A DNA stretch of 64,000 nt from Fibrivirga algicola. GTDB lineage: Bacteria > Bacteroidota > Bacteroidia > Cytophagales > Spirosomataceae. Below the pieces are notes generated by a model. That model did no database searches and was not told the origin of the DNA. It worked only from the letters and a program-made list of their open reading frames with translations. The number at the start of each line of letters is the position of its first letter. The stretch's first letter is position 1. A program made the translations under genes and the position numbers. Location of the stretch: assembly GCF_011742925.1 (NCBI RefSeq), contig NZ_WAEL01000008.1:186001-250000 (forward strand), read 5' to 3'. Below are positions 32,967 through 42,470 of the stretch, piece by piece.

Positions 32967-33545
32967 ATGTTTAAAAATGAAGCGCAGCTTTGGAAAGCGT
33001 TCCAACAGGGCGATATCGAGGCTTTTGAAGAAATTTACGAGATGCACTCGGCCACGCTGATTGCCTATGGTAAGCGGCTATGCGCGGATCACCATCTGGT
33101 GAAAGATCTTGTTCAGGATATTTTTGTCGACATCTGGACCCGCCGAAAAACGTTGCGCGACCTGCACACGATCAGGTATTACCTGTTTAAAATCATGCGG
33201 AACAGGTTATCTAAAGTGCACCAAAAAACCGCCCATTTAGTCAGTGAAGGCGATGTTCACGAATTTGAAGACGAACTCACACCTTCGATAGAATGGCTGA
33301 TTACGCAACAGGAAACCAGCACAATCCAATTAGACCATCTGCAACGCGCCATAACTCAATTGCCCGATCGCCAGCGCGAAGCAGTCATGCTGGCGTTCTA
33401 CCACGATTTTAGCAACGACGAGATTGCAGGCATCATGAGCATCAACCATCAATCGGTTATCAACCACCTGAATCGAGCATTAACTACGCTTAGAGCGTCT
33501 TTTCTGAAAGCACCTTTCATCCTGTTTTTAGCGTCTCTTTTCTGA
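32967..33545 (+). CDS. ECF sigma factor of the glycan-utilisation locus
   Basis: The ATG at 32967 gives 192 residues (a GTG directly before adds one). Region 2 is visible at about 20-85 (HHLVKDLVQDIFVDIWTRR) and region 4 at about 125-180 (FSNDEIAGIMSINHQSVINH). It is followed by a FecR-type anti-sigma gene and then susC-susD, the usual order of sigma/anti-sigma controlled loci. It probably drives transcription of susCD and the mannosidase when the receptor signals through FecR. The C-terminal tail is hydrophobic (APFILFLASLF), as in related sigma factors. Confidence 0.92.
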   Translation: MFKNEAQLWKAFQQGDIEAFEEIYEMHSATLIAYGKRLCADHHLVKDLVQDIFVDIWTRRKTLRDLHTIRYYLFKIMRNRLSKVHQKTAHLVSEGDVHEFEDELTPSIEWLITQQETSTIQLDHLQRAITQLPDRQREAVMLAFYHDFSNDEIAGIMSINHQSVINHLNRALTTLRASFLKAPFILFLASLF

Positions 33546-33651
33546 TAATCAATATTTTACATAGTATTAACGTTGAGTTCTTAAATTTTCTTCAAAAGAG
33601 GAGAGTTAAAAGCAGCCTTCTTGGTCTATTGTAGGTAGACGAGCTGCGATT

Positions 33652-34785
33652 ATGGATTACACCTACTTTACGATTGAGGACTTTGTGGCCGACGATTATT
33701 TTCGGCAATGGGTTAAACATCCCGACAAAACCTCATCGCTCTTCTGGCAGACCTATCTGGCAAAATATCCGGAACAAGCAGAAACGATTCGGCTAGCTGC
33801 CGAAACCGTAAATAACTTGTCGGACGCCACCGCCGCCTTGTCGACTCCAGCAACGGCCCACGAAAAAGCCGCTATCTGGACCTCCATCAAGACGCATGTG
33901 CTGACGGCGAATGACCAGCAGGCCGCTCCCTTTTTAACTCGTCAGCTCACTACAAACTGGCGCTGGCTAGCAGTTGCAGCCTCTGTGGTCATCGTATTGG
34001 GCCTGGGCTGGTGGGCGCAACGTACCTACCCTACTGCCAATCCGGTAACACCAGGGCAAGTTGAGGTGATTCAACCGCTGTCTGCGTATGTCGAACAGCA
34101 TAATTCAACCGATACCCCTCAAGTAGTTACCTTATCTGACGGCACGTCGATTATCCTTCGGAAGGGGAGCCAGATCCGGTACCCACAACAGTTTACTGGC
34201 GGCAAGCGGGTTGTATACCTGGCGGGGGAAGCCTTCTTTGAAGTAGCCAAAGACGCCAAACGGCCATTTTTTGTGTACACAAACAAGTTGGTCACTAAAG
34301 TCCTTGGTACCAGCTTCACTATAAAGGCGTATGGATCGGATAAAGACGTAACCGTTACGGTTCGGACAGGTCGGGTAGCCGTATTCACTCAGTCGGACGA
34401 AGAAAAAGTACAGAAAATCAATTCGCCTACCCTGGATGGCGTGGTACTCACCAAGAACCAGCAGCTCGTTTTCAGTAAGGAACAGATGCGGATGACGCCG
34501 CCAAAGCAGCTACCATCGGCCGTGGCTCAACGCCTGTTTACTATTGCTCCTGCCAGCTTTCAGTTCGACGCCAGGCCGGTGAGCGAGGTATTTTCGCTGC
34601 TCGAACGCGTGTACGGAATCAATGTGATTTACGATAAAGCAACGCTGGGTACGTGCCGACTTACTGCCGACTTAACCGATGAACCACTGGCCGACAAGCT
34701 ATTGATCATCTGCAAAAGCATTGAAGCAACCTATACGATCACCGACAGACAGGTTACCATTTCAGGAGCTGGCTGCGGGTCGTGA
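33652..34785 (+). CDS. FecR-family anti-sigma factor
   Basis: The 377-residue protein has a cytoplasmic N-terminal part (1-100) and one membrane segment (about 105-122, LAVAASVVIVLGLGWWA). The periplasmic FecR domain (LSDGTSIILRKGSQIRYPQ, VYLAGEAFFEVAKDAKRPF, VLGTSFTIKAYG) is followed by a C-terminal STN-like DUF4974 region (ERVYGINVIYDKATLG). It would hold the ECF sigma until the SusC STN domain signals. It follows the sigma gene by 106 bp. The gap to susC (194 bp) holds a predicted antisense RNA. Confidence 0.92.
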   Translation: MDYTYFTIEDFVADDYFRQWVKHPDKTSSLFWQTYLAKYPEQAETIRLAAETVNNLSDATAALSTPATAHEKAAIWTSIKTHVLTANDQQAAPFLTRQLTTNWRWLAVAASVVIVLGLGWWAQRTYPTANPVTPGQVEVIQPLSAYVEQHNSTDTPQVVTLSDGTSIILRKGSQIRYPQQFTGGKRVVYLAGEAFFEVAKDAKRPFFVYTNKLVTKVLGTSFTIKAYGSDKDVTVTVRTGRVAVFTQSDEEKVQKINSPTLDGVVLTKNQQLVFSKEQMRMTPPKQLPSAVAQRLFTIAPASFQFDARPVSEVFSLLERVYGINVIYDKATLGTCRLTADLTDEPLADKLLIICKSIEATYTITDRQVTISGAGCGS

Positions 34786-34849
34786 TCGAGTTGTTTCGAC
34801 CAGTCTTACCCATTCCTTAATTAATAGCATATGCACCTAAAGAACCAGT

Positions 34850-34966
34850 AAAAAAAGAATCAGCAATGTTGGCCCATTGCTGATTCCGGTACTTTCCCTA
34901 GTTGCGAAACGAACATCCATTTTCATGGATGCAGGGAAGATTTTGTCCTTATTTTCTTAACAAAAC
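34850..34966 (-). ncRNA. predicted antisense small RNA over the susC leader
   Basis: Minus-strand signals line up. A promoter CTTG-N19-TAAATTTG (35003-34973) predicts a start near 34966. A hairpin CATCCAT-GAAA-ATGGATG (34931-34914) has a GNRA tetraloop only on this strand. A terminator with a 12-bp stem (34886-34857) is followed by T7 (34856-34850). On the plus strand the same hairpin has no T run, so it is not a sense terminator. The ~115-nt RNA would be antisense to the susC mRNA leader, ending just before its start codon. Placement matches the DonS-type antisense RNAs of Bacteroides glycan loci. No minus-strand protein gene is present. Confidence 0.65.
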
Positions 34967-34972
34967 CCTCGT

Positions 34973-35003
34973 CAAATTTATGAATAACTACTTATTTACC
35001 AAG
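34973..35003 (-). promoter_or_regulatory. minus-strand promoter CTTG-N19-TAAATTTG inside the susC 5' end
   Basis: On the minus strand CTTG (35003-35000), exactly 19 nt, then TAAATTTG (34980-34973). The -7 box is a full match to TAnnTTTG and overlaps the A of the susC ATG. No minus-strand gene lies downstream, only the terminator of the predicted antisense RNA. Confidence 0.62.
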
Positions 35004-38000
35004 GATATTGGTAGGAGAGTCATGAGGTTAACCTTACTTCAACTACTGCTAGCCGTCATTTTTGGCAACGTTTCTCTAGCTACAGACGGCAGCGCACAGG
35101 ATGTGCTTAGCCGCCGGATCACCATACAGGTATCAAACCGAAACGTAAGCAGTGTACTGGCCCGTATCGAAAAACTCGCCGACGTTAAGTTTTCGTACAG
35201 CCCAGACCTGATTCAGGCCGACAAGCGTATTTCTATGTCAACCGTCAACGAACCACTCAGCCAGGTGCTTGAGTCGTTGCTCGGGCCTTTGCAGGTAAAA
35301 TACGAGATGGTGGGTAGCCGCCTCATTCTCACACGGAGCAAGCTGGCGACAAAACCAGCTACATCTGCCCTGACCACAGAAGCAGAACAAGCACCGCCAA
35401 TCACCATTCGGGGTCGCGTCTTAGACGAGTTAGGTAAAACCGTTCCAGGGGTTACCATTTTGCTGAAAGGAACATCGAGCACAGGTACCGTTACCGACGC
35501 TGATGGCGCTTACACGCTGAACGTACCTGACGGAACGGGCACACTGGTGGTATCGTCGATTGGATTTACTACGCAGGAGGTAGCCATCGACAACCGCAGC
35601 ACGATCGACGTCACGCTTCGCACCGATGTTAAATCATTGAGCGAAGTAGTGGTAGTTGGTTACGGTACGCAACGCCGGGCCGAAGTAACTTCAGCCGTAT
35701 CAACGGTGAAAGTCGAAGATTTTAACCAGGGTGGTGTACGCAGCCCGCTCGACCTTATTCAGGGCAAAGTAGCCGGTCTGACCATTACCCGTACCCAGGG
35801 CAACAACCCCAACGCCGGGGCGTCAATTCAGTTGCGCGGTCTCGTATCGGTAAACGGGAGCCAGTCACCTCTGATCGTCATCGACGGTATTCCAGGTGGT
35901 AACCTGGACCTACTTCAGCAGGATGACATCGCCTCATTCGACGTGCTGAAAGATGGATCGGCAGCGGCTATCTATGGCACACGGGCCAACGCCGGGGTTA
36001 TTCTGATCACCACCAAAAAAGGGCAATCAGGACCGCCTCGCTTCGATTATTCGACTTACGTGCAGCATGAAGTTGTCAACCGGCGTCCGCGCTTCCTGAC
36101 GGCCGATGAGTGGCGGGCCTACAAAGCTGATCCAACTAACGTAAAAGCGGCTCAAATGGCCGACTTGGGTGCGTCAACAGATTGGTATAGCCAGTTGATC
36201 AACAAAGGGAACCTGAGCCAGTACCATAACATGGCGCTGTCGGGCGGAACCGCGGCCAGCAACTATCGGGCGTCGGTGTATTTCAATGGGGCTGACCCCA
36301 TTACGCTCCAGAACGACCGGAAACAGTATGGCGGTCGCCTGAGCATGTTTCAGCGTGGGTTGAATGACCGGCTGTCGGCGCAGATCAACCTGGCAACCAA
36401 CCTGAGCAAAGGCAACCTGCTTGGCGGTCAGGGCGGCGACTTTGAGAACGCGCTGGGTCGTAACCCGACACAACCCGTGTACAATCCAAACGGGACGTTC
36501 TACGAAGAAGGCTCAACGACCAACCCCATTGGCCGACTGACGCTGGAACGCAATCGACGCGATCAGTTGACGACGTCGGCCGATGCCCGCGTCACGCTGG
36601 AGCCCACTGATGGACTGCGGCTTTCGGCATTCGGCTCATATGTTCGTGATAGCTGGAACGACAACGAATACCGCCGTACCGATTCGCGTTTCTCGCAGAT
36701 TGGTACCCTGAACGGTACGTCTGTTAATGGCACCGGTTACGCTTACAAGCGTAATTATATCACCAACAACTATGCCTTTGAACCAACGGCCGAATACAGC
36801 CGGAACATCGCCGACGATCACACGGTACGGGCGCTGGTAGGCTATAGCTATCAGTATGGCACGGCAGAAGATTTCTCGGCAGGTAACAGCGGTTTCCTCA
36901 ACAACATTTTTCAGGAAAATAACCTGGGCGCGGGTAACTTCCTACAGCTAGGCAAATCGTCGCTCTACAGTTTCAAGGAAGACAATACGCTGATCGCCTT
37001 CTTTGGCCGCCTGAACTACTCATACAAAGACAAGTACATTGCCCAGTTCATTCTGCGGCGCGAAGGATCGAGCCGCTTCGGTGCCAACAACAAGTTTGGT
37101 AACTTCCCGGCGGCGTCGGTAGGCTGGACAATCAGTCAGGAATCGTTCATGCGTGACGTCCGGTTTGTCAACAACTTGAAACTGCGGGCCGGCTACGGGG
37201 TCACGGGCAACCAGGGCATTCCGAACTACCAGTCGCTGGTACGGCTCAGCACGGGTAACCAGTACCTCAACGATGATGGCATCTGGCGGCAAACTTATGG
37301 CCCCAGCAACAACCCAAACCCCAACCTGCGCTGGGAACGGAAAGCCGAGTTCAACGTGGGGCTGGATTTTGGCCTCTTTGGAAACCGGCTCACGGGCACG
37401 CTTGACGTATACCGCCGCCGTACCACCGACCTGCTGGGGAGCTTTAATACGCAGTTGCCTCCCTACATCCAGTCGACGCTGTACACCAACGTAGGTACTA
37501 TCGATAACAATGGGGTTGAACTTTCATTGAGCGGCACGGTGATGAAGAAAGACAACTTTAGCTGGAGCATGGACCTGATCGCCAGCACGCAGTCGAACAA
37601 ACTGGCGTCCTTCTCGAACGATGTCTTCAAAGTAACCTTCCTGACCTTCGGTGACATTGGCGGTTTCGGTGCCCTCGGGCCAGCCATCCGGACAATTGAA
37701 GGTGGATCTCTGGGTAGCTTCTACGGCAAACGTTTTGCCGGCTTCACACCCGAAGGTAGATGGTTGTTCTACAAAGCTACCGGCGAGGCTGTTACAGCTG
37801 ATAAAATTGTTCCGAACGACGACTACACCTACATCGGCAATGGTATTCCGAAATACTACGCCTCATGGACAAACCGCTTTCAGTATAAGAACCTGGACCT
37901 GACACTCTTCTTCCGGGGTAAGTTCAAGTACGACATTTTGAACCTGCAGCAGGTATTCTTCGGCAATAAAGTGTACTTGCCCAACAACGTATTGCAGGAT

Positions 38001-38294
38001 GCGATCACGCGCAACAGCCAGATCAACGACGCCCTGCAATATTCAGATTATTACCTCGAGCGGGGTGATTTTGTGAAGCTCGACAACGTGACGCTGGGCT
38101 ACAATTTCAAGTTCAAAACGAAAGCCGTTCGTAACCTGCGCCTGTATGTGACAGGCCGCAACCTGGTAACAATCACTGGTTACCGGGGTGTTGACCCAGA
38201 AGTCAATGATGTAGGCCTGGCACCTGGCATCGACGGTCGGGGCTTCTACCCACGTACCCAGTCATACACAGCAGGTCTTCAAATTGGCTTTTAA
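34980..38294 (+). CDS. SusC/RagA-family TonB-linked outer-membrane receptor with STN domain
   Basis: The ATG at 34980 gives 1104 residues. Starts further upstream fall in the leader. Order: signal peptide (to about 40), STN signalling domain (about 45-120; QVSNRNVSSVLARIEKLADV), CarboxypepD_reg-like domain (about 140-215), SusC box SEVVVVGYGTQRR, plug with VIDGIPGGNLDLL, then the barrel ending YTAGLQIGF. The STN domain is the part that would contact the periplasmic FecR domain and release the ECF sigma. It imports oligosaccharides with its SusD partner 11 bp downstream. The GH92 gene suggests mannose-containing ligands. Confidence 0.95.
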   Translation: MNNYLFTKDIGRRVMRLTLLQLLLAVIFGNVSLATDGSAQDVLSRRITIQVSNRNVSSVLARIEKLADVKFSYSPDLIQADKRISMSTVNEPLSQVLESLLGPLQVKYEMVGSRLILTRSKLATKPATSALTTEAEQAPPITIRGRVLDELGKTVPGVTILLKGTSSTGTVTDADGAYTLNVPDGTGTLVVSSIGFTTQEVAIDNRSTIDVTLRTDVKSLSEVVVVGYGTQRRAEVTSAVSTVKVEDFNQGGVRSPLDLIQGKVAGLTITRTQGNNPNAGASIQLRGLVSVNGSQSPLIVIDGIPGGNLDLLQQDDIASFDVLKDGSAAAIYGTRANAGVILITTKKGQSGPPRFDYSTYVQHEVVNRRPRFLTADEWRAYKADPTNVKAAQMADLGASTDWYSQLINKGNLSQYHNMALSGGTAASNYRASVYFNGADPITLQNDRKQYGGRLSMFQRGLNDRLSAQINLATNLSKGNLLGGQGGDFENALGRNPTQPVYNPNGTFYEEGSTTNPIGRLTLERNRRDQLTTSADARVTLEPTDGLRLSAFGSYVRDSWNDNEYRRTDSRFSQIGTLNGTSVNGTGYAYKRNYITNNYAFEPTAEYSRNIADDHTVRALVGYSYQYGTAEDFSAGNSGFLNNIFQENNLGAGNFLQLGKSSLYSFKEDNTLIAFFGRLNYSYKDKYIAQFILRREGSSRFGANNKFGNFPAASVGWTISQESFMRDVRFVNNLKLRAGYGVTGNQGIPNYQSLVRLSTGNQYLNDDGIWRQTYGPSNNPNPNLRWERKAEFNVGLDFGLFGNRLTGTLDVYRRRTTDLLGSFNTQLPPYIQSTLYTNVGTIDNNGVELSLSGTVMKKDNFSWSMDLIASTQSNKLASFSNDVFKVTFLTFGDIGGFGALGPAIRTIEGGSLGSFYGKRFAGFTPEGRWLFYKATGEAVTADKIVPNDDYTYIGNGIPKYYASWTNRFQYKNLDLTLFFRGKFKYDILNLQQVFFGNKVYLPNNVLQDAITRNSQINDALQYSDYYLERGDFVKLDNVTLGYNFKFKTKAVRNLRLYVTGRNLVTITGYRGVDPEVNDVGLAPGIDGRGFYPRTQSYTAGLQIGF

Positions 38295-38305
38295 TCTGAC
38301 TAATC

Positions 38306-39928
38306 ATGAAACGTTCTCATAAATCCCTGTTGATCAGTGGCATGGTGCTCACCTTAACAGGCCTCAGTGGTTGCACCAACCTGACTGAAACGCTGTACAG
38401 CCAGATTAACGCCGAACAGTACTACAACAATCGGCAAGAAGTACTGGCAGCTGTATTGCGCCCCTATACCCACGCGAACGCCTGGATCGCCCCTACGGCT
38501 CAGAATAGTTACTGGCGGCTCAACGAACTCACGGCTGATCAGTTAGCCTGGCCACAAAAAGGGCGTCACGGCTACGACGACGCCCAGTGGATTCGCCTGC
38601 ATGGCCACAGCTGGTCATACACCGAAAACAATATGTGGGACCCCTGGAGCTTGCTGTTTACGGGGGTTGGTTTCTGCAACAGTACCCTTGGCGACTTCAA
38701 TCGGCTCAACTTTGCGCAGATTGGGGTGAGCGATACGGACAAAGCAGCGTTTACGGCTGAACTGCGCGTGTTCCGGGCGTTGCATTACATGAAGCTGATG
38801 GACCTGTACGGCAACATCCCCATCGTGACGACCGTTGGTACTCCGCTCAGTCCACCCACCGCGCCTCGTGCCGAGGTGTTTGCCTTCGTGGAAAAAGAAC
38901 TTAAAGAGAGCGTTGACCAACTGCCCAACCTGAGCAAATCTCTGATTGGTCGGATCACCAAAGCGGCCGGCTATTCGATCCTGGCTGAATTGTACCTGAA
39001 TGCACAAATATGGACCGGCACACCCCGCTGGGACGACTGTATTGCCGCCTGCGACAAGATCATCGGCGGACAAACGGGCGGCCTCAATGGTGCGCCTGCC
39101 CTCGATGCCAACCTGACCAGCACGTTCAACAACACAAACGACAACTCACGGGAAGCCCTGTTTCAGTTGACCTACGATTTCCAGGCTACCCCCACACGTT
39201 GCGGCTGGAACAGCGATTTTTACCACTTCGCCCAGCGGTTGATCTATAATGGCGATGCCAACGGTAACAACGGTGTGGTGGTGATTCCAAGCGCCTACGA
39301 TGCGTACAACGATAAGGACCTTCGTAAATCGACATGGTTCCTGATCGGGCCACAGTTTCAGGCGGCAAATCCCACACAGCCAGTGTTGGGTACAGAAGAA
39401 TACCGCGACAAGCAACTGGTATTTGTGAAGGAAATTCGCCGGGCCAGTGAAGGTAAAACCTCATCGACGATGATTGATGGCGAAGAGAACAGTGGCGCCC
39501 GGTTCAATAAATACCGGCCTGGCCAGCAAACGGAAGCTAAATACTGGAGCAACGACTGGGTTATTTATCGCCTCACCGACATCTACTTCTATAAAGCGGA
39601 AGCCCTGATGCGGAAGAACGGTAACGTAGCTACGCCGGAAGCCCTCGAACTGGTTAATGCGGTACGGAGACGGGCATTTGCAACGGCCGATTATGTGCCT
39701 TATACGGCTGCTACCCTCACCCCGGCCGAGTTACTAGCCGAGCGCGGTCGTGAGTTTGTTTTCGAAGGCAAGCGGCGCACCGATATGATCCGGTTTGGCG
39801 CGTTCACGACCAACACCTGGTGGGATCACCAACCCAGCGACCCGACTAAGACGGTTTTTCCAATTCCGCAGCGGCAACTGGCAGCAAACCCTAATCTGGT
39901 ACAGAATCCGGGGTATCCGGCGAAATAA
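38306..39928 (+). CDS. SusD/RagB-family glycan-binding lipoprotein
   Basis: The 540-residue lipoprotein has lipobox LTGLSGC at about 18-24, a TPR-rich N-terminal half (FRALHYMKLMDLYGNIPIVT is the SusD hallmark) and the C-terminal RagB region with LAERGREFVFEGKRRTDMIR and FPIPQRQLAANP. It forms the lid of the SusC transporter on the cell surface. It follows susC by 11 bp and ends at its own terminator, so the GH92 gene downstream has a separate or read-through transcript. Confidence 0.95.
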   Translation: MKRSHKSLLISGMVLTLTGLSGCTNLTETLYSQINAEQYYNNRQEVLAAVLRPYTHANAWIAPTAQNSYWRLNELTADQLAWPQKGRHGYDDAQWIRLHGHSWSYTENNMWDPWSLLFTGVGFCNSTLGDFNRLNFAQIGVSDTDKAAFTAELRVFRALHYMKLMDLYGNIPIVTTVGTPLSPPTAPRAEVFAFVEKELKESVDQLPNLSKSLIGRITKAAGYSILAELYLNAQIWTGTPRWDDCIAACDKIIGGQTGGLNGAPALDANLTSTFNNTNDNSREALFQLTYDFQATPTRCGWNSDFYHFAQRLIYNGDANGNNGVVVIPSAYDAYNDKDLRKSTWFLIGPQFQAANPTQPVLGTEEYRDKQLVFVKEIRRASEGKTSSTMIDGEENSGARFNKYRPGQQTEAKYWSNDWVIYRLTDIYFYKAEALMRKNGNVATPEALELVNAVRRRAFATADYVPYTAATLTPAELLAERGREFVFEGKRRTDMIRFGAFTTNTWWDHQPSDPTKTVFPIPQRQLAANPNLVQNPGYPAK

Positions 39929-39943
39929 CAGCCGAAACTAGTG

Positions 39944-39986
39944 AGAAGGGGGTAAGTCAATACGGTTGATTTACCCCTTCTTTTTA
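39944..39986 (+). terminator. terminator after susD
   Basis: Arms GAAGGGGGTAAGTCAA and TTGATTTACCCCTTC (one bulge, one mismatch) followed by TTTTT. Confidence 0.78.
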
Positions 39987-40068
39987 TCAGGACACGTTAC
40001 CCACGACTTACTTTGCTTTTCTGATGCTACACCAGGTAGTACCTTACTGCTTCGTTAAAACAACCCGC

Positions 40069-42390
40069 ATGAAAAATTCACTAGTACTGCTCTTTCTTGT
40101 TACCTGTTCGCTTTCCGGCCTTGCGCAATCGGGGGGCGGGCGCGTCACTCCTGCCCGGGCGGGGCAATCGGTAGTCGACTTGGCTGATCTGGTTAACCCG
40201 CTGATTGGCACCGATTCCAAACCTAGTTTATCAAATGGCAACACGTACCCAGCCATTGCGCTACCCTGGGGCATGAATTTCTGGATGCCACAAACCGGCA
40301 AAATGGGTAATGGCTGGGCCTATACGTATTCATCAGACAAGATTCGGGGCTTTAAACAAACGCACCAGCCGTCGCCCTGGATGAATGACTACGGGCAGTT
40401 CACCATTATGCCTATAACCGGCAAACTACGCATCGACGAAGACGAGCGCGCCAGCTGGTTTTCGCATAAAGCCGAAATCGCCAAGCCTTATTATTACAGC
40501 GTTTATCTGGCCGACCACGACGTGACCACCGAGATAGCGCCCACCGAACGAGCGGCGATGTTCCGCTTTACGTTTCCTAAAACAGACAGTTCGTTCGTTG
40601 TACTCGACGCCTTCGATCGGGGCTCTTACGTAAAAATTTTCCCTAAAGAGCGTAAAATTATTGGCTACACTACCCGCAACAGCGGCGGCGTACCAGCCAA
40701 CTTCAAGAACTACTTCGTGGCCTATTTCGATAAGCCGTTCACGATGGCGCAAGCCTGGCATGGCAAAACGCTGGCTAAAGACACCATCGAACTACAGGCG
40801 GCCCATGCCGGGGCGGTAGTTGGTTTCAAAACCACCAAAGGTGAGCAGGTACACGTGCGTATTGCCTCGTCGTTTATCAGCTACGATCAGGCCGAACTGA
40901 ACCTGAACGAGCTCGGCAACAACTCATTCGACGGTGTAAAGCAGAAGGCAAAGTCAGCCTGGAATACCGAGTTGAACCGAATTAAGGTAGAAGGTGGCTC
41001 ACTGGCTCAGATGCAAACGTTTTATTCATGCCTCTACCGGTCGTTGCTCTTCCCGCGGAAATTTTTCGAGTTCGATGCCGCCAAGAAAGTCGTGCATTAC
41101 AGCCCATACAATGGCAAGGTGTTACCCGGCTATATGTTTACCGACACCGGCTTCTGGGACACGTTCCGGTCAATGTTTCCGTTCCTGAATCTGATGTATC
41201 CATCGCTGAACGCGCAAATGCAGGAAGGGCTAGCCAATGCCTACAAAGAAGGAGGCTGGTTGCCCGAATGGGGCAGTCCGGGGCTTCGCAACGTGATGGT
41301 CGGCTCCAACTCGGCCTCGGTCATTGCCGACGCGTACCTGAAAGGCGCACGTGGCTACGACATCAATACGCTGTACGAAGCAGTACTGAAGAATTCCGAA
41401 AATGAAGGCCCTATGGATGCCGTTGGCCGGAAAGGCGTAGCTTATTACAACCAGCTTGGGTACGTTCCCTACGACGTTAAAGTCAACGAGAATGCCGCCC
41501 GCACGCTGGAGTACGCCTACGACGATTTCGCGATTTATCAGTTAGCCAAAGCGCTGAAACGTCCACAGGAAGAAATTGACCGTTTTGCCAAACGCAGCCA
41601 GAACTACCGCAACCTGTTCGACCCACAAACCGGACTAATGCGCGGCAAAAACAAAGACGGGCAGTTCCAGAAGCCATTCAACCCGTTTAAATGGGGCGAT
41701 GCGTTCACCGAAGGAAATAGTTGGCATTACACCTGGTCCGTTTTCCACGATGTGCAGGGACTGGTTGATCTGATGGGCGGCCGCCAGAAATTCGTGGCCA
41801 AACTGGATTCAGTGTTTACGATGCCACCCGTCTATGATGAAAGCTATTACCGGGGAGTGATTCATGAAATTCGGGAGATGCAAATAGCCAACATGGGCCA
41901 GTACGCCCACGGTAATCAGCCCATTCAGCACATGATCTACCTCTACAACTACGCGGGCGAGCCCTGGAAAGCACAATACTGGCTCCGCGAAGTGTTGAAC
42001 CGGATGTATCTGCCAACCCCCGACGGCTACTGCGGCGACGAAGACAACGGCCAAACCTCGGCCTGGTACGTATTTACGGCAATGGGCTTCTACCCGGTTT
42101 GTCCGGCCACTGATCAGTACGTGGTTGGAGCGCCGCTTTTTAGGAAGGTGACGGCCACGCTGGAAAACGGCAAGCAAATTGTCATCAATGCGCCTACCAA
42201 CAGCGACCAGAACCGGTACATCAACACGATGCAGGTAAACCGCAAACCGTATGGCAAAAACTGGCTCAGCCACCGCGAACTGCTTCAGGGAGCCACAATC
42301 GATTTCAATATGTCGGCTACCCCAAACAAACAGCGCGGTATATCGGCCAGCGATTTCCCCTACTCAATGTCGACGGATAAGGCGAAGTAG
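40069..42390 (+). CDS. glycoside hydrolase family 92 (exo-alpha-mannosidase)
   Basis: From the ATG at 40069 (MKNSLVLLFLVTCSLSGLAQ, a good signal peptide) the protein is 773 residues, normal for GH92. An ATG at 40024 would place 15 extra residues before the signal. GH92 landmarks: VNPLIGTDSKPSLSNGNTYP at the N-terminus, the TFPK/ERAAMFRFTF beta-sandwich and LYNYAGEPWKAQYWLREV. The catalytic region is PDGYCGDEDNGQTSAWYVFT followed by GFYPVCPATDQYVVG. GH92 enzymes are calcium-dependent exo-mannosidases (often alpha-1,2 or alpha-1,3). It is the only hydrolase of this locus. Confidence 0.95.
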   Translation: MKNSLVLLFLVTCSLSGLAQSGGGRVTPARAGQSVVDLADLVNPLIGTDSKPSLSNGNTYPAIALPWGMNFWMPQTGKMGNGWAYTYSSDKIRGFKQTHQPSPWMNDYGQFTIMPITGKLRIDEDERASWFSHKAEIAKPYYYSVYLADHDVTTEIAPTERAAMFRFTFPKTDSSFVVLDAFDRGSYVKIFPKERKIIGYTTRNSGGVPANFKNYFVAYFDKPFTMAQAWHGKTLAKDTIELQAAHAGAVVGFKTTKGEQVHVRIASSFISYDQAELNLNELGNNSFDGVKQKAKSAWNTELNRIKVEGGSLAQMQTFYSCLYRSLLFPRKFFEFDAAKKVVHYSPYNGKVLPGYMFTDTGFWDTFRSMFPFLNLMYPSLNAQMQEGLANAYKEGGWLPEWGSPGLRNVMVGSNSASVIADAYLKGARGYDINTLYEAVLKNSENEGPMDAVGRKGVAYYNQLGYVPYDVKVNENAARTLEYAYDDFAIYQLAKALKRPQEEIDRFAKRSQNYRNLFDPQTGLMRGKNKDGQFQKPFNPFKWGDAFTEGNSWHYTWSVFHDVQGLVDLMGGRQKFVAKLDSVFTMPPVYDESYYRGVIHEIREMQIANMGQYAHGNQPIQHMIYLYNYAGEPWKAQYWLREVLNRMYLPTPDGYCGDEDNGQTSAWYVFTAMGFYPVCPATDQYVVGAPLFRKVTATLENGKQIVINAPTNSDQNRYINTMQVNRKPYGKNWLSHRELLQGATIDFNMSATPNKQRGISASDFPYSMSTDKAK

Positions 42391-42415
42391 TGGTATAAGC
42401 CGAGACAAACTCCAT

Positions 42416-42450
42416 AAAAAAGCCAACCCTGAATCAGGGTTGGCTTTTTT
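42416..42450. terminator. bidirectional terminator between GH92 and the anti-sigma gene
   Basis: Arms AAAAAAGCCAACCCTG and CAGGGTTGGCTTTTTT around AAT, between convergent genes. Confidence 0.9.
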
Positions 42451-42470
42451 ATGACGGGACAGTCACTATG

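Noticed and set aside
34850-34886. This hairpin as a plus-strand terminator or attenuator between fecR and susC
   Set aside because: On the plus strand it is followed by CGGTACTTTCCC without a T run; the T7 tail is on the minus strand only.
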